64,000 bases of DNA, taken from Siderastrea siderea. Lineage: Eukaryota; Cnidaria; Anthozoa; Scleractinia; Rhizangiidae. A program made the position numbers and the translations under genes. How positions within the stretch are numbered: position 1 is the first letter of the stretch; each line of letters begins with the position of its first letter. Location: positions 1,809,411 through 1,873,410 of the forward strand of contig OZ034970.1 in the NCBI GenBank assembly GCA_964030785.1, given 5' to 3'. Shown in pieces: positions 38,901-51,700 of the stretch. The notes beneath the pieces were generated by a model. The model was given only the letters and a program-made list of their open reading frames with translations, made no database searches and had not been told where the DNA came from.

Positions 38901-41900
38901 AATTCAATGGTGTTGTGGAGCAAATGTATATAACACAATCTTCTACCCTTTATCCAAGGCTATATTAATTCTAGAATAAGTTGCTTATTTTATGTATTGC
39001 CAGATATCATAGATACGGCCCGCTGCGGAGTTGAAGGGGGTGGGGCGGGTGGCACTAAAGTGCACAGGGCCGAATAAATGACCTTATGTACGACTACACT
39101 GGGTGCAGTATAAGCTGAGAGCTTATTGGAAGGAGCCAATCAGAGCACCCGCTTGCTCATATTCAGGAGCTCTCTGGATAATAATATCCCAAATTTGATG
39201 CGGTTTCATATCCCGGAATCTCTTCACGTTTTCAATGTCTGATATTCCTGTGACCTTCTCCCAACCCCCCCCCCCCCCCCCTTCCTTCCAAGAAAAAAGA
39301 AAGAAAGAAGGAAAGAAAGAACGAATGAAAACAGTCTACGTTTTCTAAATATTTGTAGGAAAGAAATTGATATATCATACTTTAAGCAAAATTTGAAATA
39401 AGAGCACCATAAGAAATTCATAAAGTTATTTTTCTATTTAAAAAGATAAAAAGTTATTTTTCTACTTAAACAGTGCATAAATGCCAATAGTAAATGTAAC
39501 ATGCCTATCCTATTCACAGAACGAGACATCATTTCAGTTATCAGGAATATTGCCACAAGAACATATAAGCATCGAGGTAGGCGGACATCTATCCGGAGCT
39601 TACGGACGTTTCATTGTTAAAATTTTTAGTAACATGTCTGTATCAAACAATCGCTGAGTGTTTCATCCACATCAAACTGTTTTTGTTTGTTTGTTTTTCG
39701 TTTATAAGATCCTTTTTGTAAGATCGTTGAGGCTGAGATTGGGCAGAATTTTAAGAACATGCTAACGGCAAAACCATGTTGAGGGTTAGTTAAAAGTTTA
39801 AGATAACGTTCAAGATAACGTTCAAGATAACGTTCAAGATATTAACAAGTAAATGTATAATCCAACTGAGCCCCAAATACCAGAATACATATATATATGG
39901 ATAAACTGTCTCGTAAATTGTAGTGACAAGAATTTTTGTTTTCCCCGGCTCATCCTTAGCTGAAACAAAACTAGGCGTTATTATAGAAGAAGTGTGATGT
40001 AGTTTTGGTGTAGCCTCCAACGCAGACGTGCTTAGTACTTGTCACGCAATCCATTCCTCCCCCTCGTAGAGGAGGAGCGCGTGACAAGCCAAACGAATGT
40101 CTGCATTGGAGGCTGGCGTCGGTGTTATTAACGAGGTGTCTGTAAGGGTTTACTTTTTTTATTTATATCATATTAGGTAACACCCTGGTACGACGATAAA
40201 TACATTAAAGGAAAGAAGGCAGAGGAAGAAGCTAGCGCTCCGGGTAAGTCTATCTGTTTGTAAATCAATTTCTGACATACAACTTCTCTTAAACTCATCT
40301 TCATTTCATCAAGATTTGGAGAAGTTAAGTGTTTGTCCAAAAGACGCCCTTTGATTCAATCTCCGAGGAGGTCTTGACCAACTCTCACAGAAAATTGCAA
40401 ACCTCGGCTGTCTACAACTCGACAGTCCTACGACAAACAGGAAACACTTCCAACAGGGATGAACATGTCTCTCGATCACAAACAACTTTGTCGCAAATCA
40501 TTCCATTCCTAAGATCAACTAACTCAACGCACTCAAGTTAGCTTTACCCCGTATGTCAGTTGTGGAGGTTGCTAAATCACAATTGTTTCCTTGTTGTGTA
40601 GTTGTGTAAAAAAATCGCTGCAGCATTAAAAAATATGTATAATTTTTGTAAAAGCTTGACATACTAACTACTGACGGAAGGGTGTATAATTTAGTTCACT
40701 GGAAACTAACTTGTCATTTAACTCGTCTTTTTAAACAGCTCCAAGAGGAGAGCTGCTAAAAGTGGTCGGATTGAAACACGTTGAAATAGTCCCCAGTTAC
40801 AACGACTCATTCCGCACTACAGTGAAATGGCAGAAGCCGCTGTTTACCCATAGCGTCGTCACGCACTATATATACAAGACCACAAAGAAAAACGAAGTGC
40901 AACGAAGAGCTATTGACTTCGACACCAAGTTTACAACGGTGAGTATATGCACGTTCGTGTTAACAGTGAAGGGCTTAAAGCACTCGCCTTCATTTCAAGC
41001 ATTCGTAACTTCTTTAAAAATCCATGTAAATGCCATCATACCTAAAATTCATCTGCACCAATAGACCGGTTCACGCTCTTAGTTGCATCATGGATAATCA
41101 GGGCAAGATGGCGGGAAATTCATAGGTTTGTATCGGATTTCAAAGCCAATTAATTCTTCCTGAGTTAATATATTTGACACTTTCTCTTTGAAAAGTGTAA
41201 CTTATGAATTCAAAGAAGTTACCCTTTTCAAAGAGAAAGAGTCAAATATATTGATTCAGGAAGAATTAGTTGGCTTTGAAATGCGATACAAACATTTGAA
41301 AATCCTTCCATCTTACCCTGATTACCCATGATGCAGCTAAGAGCATGAACCGGTCTCACCTGCGTCAATTTAGGGAATTCAAAAATGTTTACATGCAACC
41401 ATATTTTTGCGAACATATATTTCCAAAACTTATATCATTTGAGTTTTTTTGTTGTTGGTTCTGGTTACTTATAACTCAATTTTGACGGTTTTTCGACATT
41501 TTTGAAAAAAAAAATCAATATCATGGCGGATCCAAGATGACGGCTGTTCGGAAATCATGACATAACTCTTACCACTTGTGGTTCATTAAGCTCATTTGCG
41601 GACTTAAGAGGAAATAGTGTGAAACGTGCTATGCTCCTTCAACTTTTAATTGTCATAGTTTCATGCTTTTTATGTTATTGAAGTCGATAGGGGAATTGCA
41701 AATCAGCTCTTAGAATCAGGAAATCCATCAACCCAGGCTGAATAGTGCGTACATGATTGGTCAGTTATCGCAGTTATCGCACCTTACACTTTCGCACCTA
41801 TTTCAGTTGGCGCAGCTTGGGTGTCCAGTTACCCAGCACAACACTTCTAAGCTGTGCTCTTGAAAGAAACCTTGGTTTTGTCAACTATTAATTCTCCATC

Positions 41901-42742
41901 AGCACTCAGTATCAAATTTGTACTTTTTCTTTCCAGAATATCACGAATGTTACAATCGATGGAATTCACTTGGATGAGGAAATTGAATTTCAGGTACACG
42001 AATTTTTTTTTGCGATAAAAGTTAACGCGAGTAATGAAAGACGTTTCGACCATTCGACGGTCATTTTCAAGTTCGGTGTTAGAATAAAATTACATGTGTA
42101 AATATAGTAAAAGCGCTAAAAATATGTACATACAAACAATAGACAATAAGAATAAAAGGCTGAAAGTGGCTAAAAAATAACTTTGTGCAAATGGCATGCA
42201 TAGCTGTAAAAGATATAATTAAAAGCGTATAAGGCGACGGGAATAAGAACATTAAAGTATCTAAAAATACCTAAAAATAACTAAACAAATAACTAAACAA
42301 ATAATTTTGCGCGGAGTGAGTCGCTCTGTTTGTTGAGCTTTGGCTTCAGAAGTCTAATAAAAAGCATCTCAAAAATTAAACAGTCAAGCTTGCTCTGGCA
42401 CTTCCTTAAAATCTTAAAATTCTTCTCGATGTTATCTGGCTCCTTTCCATGTTGTTCTTTAATGTGACGTCCGATCCTTTGTGTTCTTCTATTTCTTTTT
42501 AGGCGCAGAATCCCGACAATAAACAGGCAAAAGGTCGTATTGTAAATCCAAAAATTCCACACTTCAGTTAACTCTGAACTTTGTAAAAAAAGTAACAAAA
42601 AATCGCTGCCTAAGGTTTCTTTTCTCGGGTAGCTTTGTATTTGTTGACATGGTGCTCTTTCTATAATTTTTATTGTGTGCTAAAATTATTTTTGGGCATA
42701 TATACTGATGACCCGATTTAAAAGTAAACAAATAATAATGAC

Positions 42743-42782
<40 letters not shown>

Positions 42783-45700
42783 TTTAGTACTTATATAACG
42801 CAAGTTTACATGCATATGTATATATGATATAATATTACATTTCGTAGTATAGGTTAGCAAAAGTAAGAAAATAAAAGTAATTCAATAACAACCAGCCTTT
42901 TTGATTAACGAATGTCAGAACATAGGCTTTCGCAGGTAGATTTGCTCCGGAAGATAACCGTATTTGAATTCCCTATCAAGGCAGGTTGTAATTTTGTGAA
43001 GAGTCCCTTCTTTGTAAGGCATTTAATTAAACAGGCTTTCTAAAGTCTTATTGTTGTCGTTGTTGTTGTTGTTTATCTTGACTGTTTAAAAAAGCTGCAA
43101 TTTTTGTCTTTTTGTTTTTAGGTTATCCCGGTGTTTGCAGTTAGCTCTCTGATGGGAATTGAAGAAAAGATTTCCATCCTGAAGCAGAGACCACCAGGTA
43201 AGGTTCATTAATAATCTCTTGAAAGCGCGAAAAGTAGAAAACACTTCACACCTTGCAAAATCCATGGCCCTTTCACTATGTCAGCTTGCCCTACACAAGA
43301 ACATAGCGACATAATACTGGTGAGATCTGTGGCCCAGATTTTAGATACAATCAAACAGACCTCAGCCAGCGGTAACGACACTCAGCCACCTTCAGTTTTC
43401 ATTGATGGATGTTTGTGTCTTTTTTATTAGTGCTAAACCAAGCCTCAAGGTCACTGACCCCCGGTGAAATTTCTGGACTTGTCATTGGTTTGCTGCTGTT
43501 GTTTCTGATTGTTATCTGTCTAATAATTTGGTGTCGCAGACAACGGCAGGAGAACCTGGAGAAACGAGGCCTTGTTTATGGGTAAAACAACACTATCTCT
43601 ATTGAAATTAAATATGAATAGCGTGAAGGCATTGAGCCATTTTCTTTTAACTGCTACGAAATCAGGCAATTGATTACCTTACCTTAGTATAATTAACTAA
43701 CGCTTGTATTTATTTAACAAGGTATTTCACGAGAGCACGTTGAATATGAGGTGATAAATAACCAGTGATAAAGTACTTTTGCTCACACGTAAAATGCCCC
43801 CAGAGCACCAAAAATAAGATATGAAGAGCGCGTTTTGAAAGGATAGCAAATCAGGATTACTCGAACGATTTTGCACTGAGAAACAACTGTAGTTGAGTTG
43901 CCTCAACTTTTACAAGTTGGAATCCATTTCCATCCTGGTCATCCGTGGGCAAAGAAACTTGTTAATGGTTTCGTTGCACTAGTATAGTGTCTTTGACGAA
44001 ATTTAACCATTATTTTTGGTTTTTCTTTAATGTGAATGTGCCTTTTGGCTTTTCAATTCAAAGTGTTATTAAAAATAGCCTTAAAGTAGCACGTGCTCAC
44101 AAAAGTGGCTTTTGAATGTGATCATGGTCCTTTCTGTTACGCTTTTCAATAGTGGTCTTTCACAGCTAACCATTCTTTTTTCTCATCAGTCCAAATGCGC
44201 TAATGATTGATCACTGGGAAATTGATGGAAACCAAGTTTCCCTTGACGAAGAGGTGGGAGAGGGGGCCTTTGGAAAGGTTTACAAGGGAACGCTAAAGGA
44301 ACTAACAACGCCTTCACAAAGAGCCTTTTTAAAACCATCGAAGAAATCCGTACGATCCATCAATGGGGGTGAAACTTATTTGGTTGCGGTGAAAATGCTT
44401 CATGGTAAGTACAAGTTGTTTTAATCATTCTGTTTTTTTTCTGAAGTGTTGAGTGAGGGAAGGAGTTATGTTGTGTATTTATGTTAGTCTTTCCACTTTG
44501 TGTTAATGTTATTTCGCCATATTATTCATAGTAATTTAATTCAATTCGCAGTGCATTTACTTCCGTAAATTGTTCGTCGGCATTGATGGATCCACACTTG
44601 CCTATCGGCACGGGGGTTGAGTAAAAAAAAAAAATCTTTTTCCCTGGTTCAAAATAAATTACCACCCGTTAATCTCCCACAACTCTGCACTAGCTCCGCA
44701 CTTGTAATTTAAGCACGTTAACATGCCACAAATAAAAAAACACAGCAACAATGAGACAAAAATGTTTAAAATACGATTCCCTAAATAGAAAACTTGATCG
44801 GTCGGACAGGAGGCTACAAAACCTGCACGCAAACTATAATTATTTTCTATGCATAAACTGACCTTTTGTTTGTTTTCACATTAGATATGTCCGATAGTGA
44901 CCAAAGGCGAGACTTTCTAGAAGAAATTCAGCTGATGAAGGCCATGGGAACACACAAGAATATTGTTAATATGCTGGGTTGCTGCACTATAGAGGAGCCC
45001 ATGTTCTTGTTAGTTGAATATGTTCCATACGGCGATCTTCTCCATTATCTCAGAAAACACAGGGGGAAGGTAAATCGCTATTACCGTAGCATTCATGGAA
45101 TTGCTAATACATTAACGATTATTCCACAAACGCGCGTTGGATCTGAGGTAATAAATAACCCACAATGCATGTAGCCGCAATGGGACGTTATGATTGGTTG
45201 GTTTGTTATGATTACCTCAGAAAATAAAACGCAAGTGATATAACTGCTTTAGAGCGCTTTTCAAATGAGTGTCGTAAAACCAAAACCAAAGTAATTATCC
45301 CAGCCAATCACAACAAACACAAATTACCCAATGAACCAATCAGAACTTGAAGGAATTACATGTCACTAGCACCAAGCGCGGGAAAACGCGTGCGAGCAAG
45401 TCGCAATTGGTTTGAGTTTTACTTCTGATTGGTCGAGAAAGTGGCACGAGATGTTTTAACCAATCACAGAGCGAAGTAAAGCAAAACCAAAGCAAAACGC
45501 GAATTACTTTCGACACTCAATTGAAAACCGCTCTATTAACTTCTCATCTTCACTAATTGTTTCTGTTTTATCATAATCATTGTAGTGTCACTTTGAATTC
45601 TTCTTCTTCTTCTTCATCATCTTTCTTTTTTTTTTCTTCTTCTTCTCCTTGAGATCGGGGCACGGTTGGGATATCGAGTGCAAGTACGACATTTTAAACC

Positions 45701-48700
45701 TAGTAAGCCGGCATGATTTAGATTACCACACCCACACTAAAATTTCTTTGCTAGAGCCTCCTTCTCCTCTGGTCTATTACTTGAGCGCAAGTGGGATAAC
45801 TGTTTCATTAATTTCTAAACTTCAGTAATCGTTTCTGTTTTATCGCAATCGTTGTAATCTTCTTCTTCTTCTTCTTCTTCTTCTTCTCCTTCTCCTTCTC
45901 CTTCTCCTTCTTCTCCTTCTCCTTCTCCTTCTTCTTCTCCTTCTCCTTCTCCTTCTCCTTCTCCTTCTCCTTCTTCTCCTTCTCCTTCTCCTTCTCCTTC
46001 TCCTTCTCCTTCTCCTTCTTCTTCTTCTTCTTCTTCTTCTTCTTCTTCTTCTTCTTCTTCTTCTTCTTCTTCTTCTTCTTCTTCTTCTTCTTCTTCTTCT
46101 TCTTCTTCTTCTTCTTCTTCTTCTTCTCCTTCTCCTTCTCCTTCTCCTTCTCCTTCTCCTTCTCCTTCTCCTTCTTCTTCTTCTTCTTCTTCTTCTTCTT
46201 CTTCTTCTTCTTCTTCTTCTTCTTCTTCTTCTTCTTCTCCTTCTCCTTCTCCTTCTCCTTCTCCTTCTCCTTCTCCTTCTCCTTCTCCTTCTCCCTCTCC
46301 CTCTCCCTCTTCTTCTTCTTCTTCTTCTTCTTCTTCTTCTTCTTCTTCTTCTTCTTCTTCTTCTTCTTCTTCTTCTTCTTCTCCTTCTCAATGAATACTA
46401 GAAATTTTTAATCGAGAATGAGAATATTAATTTAATAACGACTACCAGCTTTAAATTTAGCCCCCTAGAATAAGAATCGAGTTATAATTTATCATAATCT
46501 GTAACTTAACAACGGTTTGTTTGTTGTTGTTTTTTTAGGTCAAGGAAAATCTTGGAGATGATTCCTGCGGACCGTATCGCTCCACGTACTGTGAAACGTA
46601 TTTTACAAACGCTAACTCCACAGGAATATCTGTGAAGGTACACATGTGGAAAACGCTTTTGTATTAAAAAAAAGTTATATTACAGGCTACACGTTTTCAT
46701 AAAAAAAAGCCTAAAAACTGTATGCACATGTACCCGTTTTGCCTTTTAAAAATGCTTACAGTCTTAACAATTTTTGACTGAAAAATGCTTAGTGTCTTTT
46801 TTCTTCTTTCACCAGGCAACTAAGAATGATCGCATCTATGTCAATGCCCCGGGCATGCTAAAAGAAGAAAATGGTGAAATCCAGCTTCTATCTTTTAACA
46901 CTTCCAAACCGGAAAATCAGCTGCAAGCTGGTGAGGAAAACAAAGGGTTGGATACTGAAGAAGACAAACAGGAGGAAAGTGAAGAAGTTTTGACTCCAGG
47001 AGATTTAATGGCGTTCGCTTGGCAAATCACTCAAGGAATGGTAAGCAGCGATAATATTTATTTAGTACTTAACTCCGAAAAAAAATCGTTAGAAAAAGGC
47101 TTGGTTCTCCCATAAATAAACTACATGGGTATGTATAGCTTTTAAGGTTATGGTTTTCAAGTCTGGGATAATAATAATAATAATCATAATAATAATAATA
47201 ATAATAATATAATAATAATAATAATAATAACATTTATTACTTAATATTTCGCAAATTAACATAGGGCACAGAAGTCAGAGAGTTTGCGTCTAGAACAGGG
47301 TATCATTTAAGAATGATGTTTATTCAGTGAGTGACACAGGCGGCTAGGAAAAATCCAAGTTCTCCCAACAGGAGTCGAACCTGTGACCTTCTGGTTACTA
47401 ATCCAGATGCTCTACCACTGAGGTACAGGAGACTCGTGGGAGCTAAGGCTATTAAACTAGGTTCATGTGACAAACATCCTGCGTACTGCTAGGACCAAAA
47501 TGTCGATAGGTGGCATATTCCCAATTATATATAAATGGGGCTAAAAATTTACCATCATTCAGCAAATCTGGGAGAAGGTAGAGATTTTTTGTGTCTAGCC
47601 TTAAATAGGCTCGCATAATGCAGCTAACCATGGTCTGAAATAGAATATTGGGGTCTCAGAGTCCCAGCGGCACATCTCCGGCCAACCCTTGCGGAGTGCC
47701 CCTCTCTTCCTCCTCGTCCTCCTACTCCTACTCCTACTCTCCGAGACATGGAAAAGGATAACTGTCGATGTTGATGGCTTCACGATGGTGACTACAGGTG
47801 CAGTAAAAACCGGAAAATGTGGTCGCAACTCGGGTGGCTTAGCATTACTCTATAGGTCGAAGCTTAATGATTGGATTTCAATACAAAAAGAATCACCAAA
47901 TTTCTTATGGTTTAAAATTGCAAGAGAATATACGAACACCGCAAAAGATATCTATGTGTGTGGTGTCTATATCCCACCACACAACTCAAATTATTTTTGT
48001 TCTGATATGTTCGATGAGTTTGAAAATGATATTGAAAAATTCTCCTCTCTTGGATCAGTATTAATTTTAGGAGATTTCAATTCTAGAACTGGCAAATATT
48101 CTGACATTGTGTGTCAGGAGGGAAACACGATAATAACAAATGATCAATCTAACTCCTCGTTATGTGCCCCTCAACGGAACAGTTTCGACAACGAATTAAA
48201 TAACCATGGCAAACGACTTTTAGAAATATGTAGGAGTGCAGATCTACGAATCTTGAATGGAAGAATTAGTGGCGATTCACTGGGAAGACCCACATTTCAC
48301 GGCAACTCAGGAATAAGTGTTATTGATTACGCTATATGTGATCAGGATTTGTATCGACATATATCAAATTTCATTGTTAAAGAACCGTCCAGTTTATCAG
48401 ATCACAGTCCAATTATGACATGGCTTAATATCAATACGGTTAATACTCAATCAGCTGCAACAAATATAAACGATACGTTAACACGTTTGCCGAAACAATT
48501 TATTTGGGAAAACGACTCATCGCAAAAATTTCGAGCAGCGCTACAGTCAAATGACCTACAAAAACTAATACACGATTTCCTTATCGATGAAAGGCCAGAC
48601 AAGGATATTAACACCACACTAGATGAAATAGAAAATATCCTTACTACCGCCACTAAACGTTGTTTAAAAATTAAGATAATTAGAAAACGACACATCAAAA

Positions 48701-51700
48701 TATCTAACAAAAAATGGTTTGATAAAGAATGTCGTCTTAAAAGACATGAATTAAGGAAAATTGCGAATCTTAAACATAGAGATCCTCTTAATACTACGCT
48801 CAGGGAGGAATATCATTTCGTTTTAAAACAGTACAAAAGCCTTTTGACACAGAAGAAAAATCAATACTATCATACTCAGCTCACAAAACTTGAAACTGCC
48901 GTCGATGATCCGAACAATCGCAACTTTTGGAACTGTTTAAAGTCAATGGATGATTCTGTCAAGGAAAATATCCTCCCACCAGTTTCCGAAGAAAACTGGA
49001 TGTCTCATTTCCAAACGCTGCACTCTAATGAACCCTTGAATTCACATCAGGAAGCGATCATTTCTGAGTTGCGAACTCTAGAAAATGCGCCAGCTCAATC
49101 GAATTCTTTGAACAGCCTGATAACTGAGCTAGAAATATACACAGCGGCTAAAAAACTTCAAAATAACAAATCTCCTTTCTCAGACAAACTCAAAAATGAA
49201 ATGATCAAATCCAGCTTAAACCAGTTAATGCCTGTTTATCTGAAATTATTTAATACGGTTCTAAGATCGGGTACTATGCCTCAAACATGGTGTAATGGCC
49301 TTATCACACCAATTTTTAAAAGTGGGACTAAAAGTGATCCCTCAAACTATCGTGGAATCTGTGTTTCTAGCTGTCTCGGAAAATTATTTTGCTCAATTCT
49401 CAACCAAAGACTTCTTGAACACGTCCAGTCCCTTGAAATACTTCATAAATCTCAAATTGGGTTTTTAGCAAATAACCGAACAGCGGATCACGTTTTTACA
49501 CTAAGAACAATAATAGATAAGTATGTCAATTGTCATCAAACGAAAGTATATGCATGTTTTGTCGACTTTAGAAAAGCATTTGATTCGGTATGGCACGATG
49601 GACTTTTATACAAACTGTTACAAATAAATGTCCGAGGAAATTTCTATAATTTAATTAAAAGTTTGTACTCGAACTCTACCTCCTCTATAAAAATTGGAAA
49701 TAACAGAACGCGTCCTTTTCGGTATGCAAGAGGTGTACGCCAAGGCTGTATTTTAAGTCCTTTGCTCTTTAACCTATACGTTAACGATTTAGCTTTTTCT
49801 TTTAACAATGTTCTATCTGATCCGTTTATACTGCCAAATGGCACCAAACTCAACTCCCTTTTTTATGCAGACGACTTAATTATTTTATCACGATCAAAAC
49901 TAGGATTACAAAATTGTCTTAACAAGTTATCTGCATATTGCAACTCCTGGATGCTAAGCATAAACCCTAAGAAAACAAAAATAATGATTTTTCAACGACG
50001 TGAAAAACGATCTGATTATGCTTTTCATGTGGGCAGTGAAAAAATGGACATTGTTCAAGACTATACCTATTTAGGGACTCGCATCTCTTCTTCAGGAAAT
50101 TTTACACTCTCACTTGAACATCTACGACAAAAAGCTCTTCATGCTTTCTTTAGTCTAAGACGGCACACAGATTTCAATAAACTTAAACCTTCAATACCAT
50201 GCAAAATTTTCGACTCAAAAATCTTACCAATCTTAACCTACAAAAGTGTAGTTTGGGGTGCCTTTGTGAAATCAGACTTTAAGTCGTGGGACCTTTCCCC
50301 AATTGAGAAAACGCACTTGCAGTTTTGTAAACGATACTTAGAAGTACATAACAAGGCATTCAATATTGCATGCAGAGCCGAACTTGGTAAATTCCCTCTG
50401 ATCATTGATATAAATAAGAAGATACTAAGTTATCTAAATTACTTACACCCAAAGGATGAAAACTCTATAGTCAGACAAGCCTTAAAAATATCGATTGATC
50501 TTTATGATAACGGAAAAAATAGTTTCTACTCTAGTGTCATGAAAATAAATGAATACTATAATTTTAATCACTTTAACTATAGTTCATTAAATGATTGTAA
50601 AATTAAACAGTATATTAATATCATGAAACATAAGTATATTTCACATTGGAATCAGACCCTACAAAACTCGCAAAAACTTAGTTTTTATAACACTATTAAA
50701 AATAATTATAGCCCTTCTACCTACTTAGATTTAACAAGGAAGAACCCTTTAAGGAAAACATTAGTAAAACTGAGAATAAGCTGTCACAAACTTAGGATCG
50801 AAACAGGTAGATACGACAATATACCTCGTAATGAAAGAATATGCAACTTCTGCAATTGCAACAAAATTGAAGATGAAACTCATTTTTTGTTAGATTGCCC
50901 AGCTTATTCTCAGGTACGCGGCATATTCTTTTCTAAAATAGAATCCAAACTTCCATTACTACGCCTACTACCACGCGAAACTCTATTATCACATCTTACG
51001 AATTCCACTGACTACTTTGTAAACATTAAGCTAATCTCATTTATCTCGGCATGCTTTGAATTGAGAGACAATCTCGTTACAATGATCACCACTTCGAACA
51101 GTTAAATGAACAATTATTGATAGTAATTGTTTCAAATATTATATATAATATTTTTTTTTCTTTGTTATGTTATGTTATTTTCTACTTTACTAATTATCTT
51201 AGTTAATGAAATAATATGTAATTAAATTTAAGTAGCTTTTGCAATACTACCAAATTTCTATGTAGTCATGCAAATAAAGCTTGTTGTTGTTGTTGTTACT
51301 CCTCATCCTTACTCTCTTCAAAGAAAAGGGGACACACTTGGCTTTTGTCAACCAAAGTTGATGACCAACTGATAGGGAACTTGAGCACAAACGTTTGTGA
51401 GCCACGGACGTAGACGGAAGTTGAATGCTCCCTGCGTTTTTGCTCTTCACGAAAGGCTGTGAAATTCTTGTTTTGGTGTCTGTTGCGTGCCATTAAGGTC
51501 GTTCGATCCCTACTACAAGATGAAAAACGTCAATATTTCTACTCCTGTAAAGATCAAATACAAGGAGGTTATTCCCAAAAAATGTTACTATTCAATATCT
51601 TTTTAATTATTTTGCAGTTGAAAATACGGTTTTAGAGAAAAATAACTTCATCGTGGTTTTGTAAGATTTTATCCATAGACCAAAGCAGAAGTCACGTTTA

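Noticed and set aside
45840..46391. 183-residue poly-arginine ORF on the - strand
   Set aside because: Pure translation of the TTC/TCC microsatellite. No coding signal.
47363..47436. Functional tRNA gene on the - strand
   Set aside because: Eight-base anticodon loop and continuation into a SINE body with an ATT tail.
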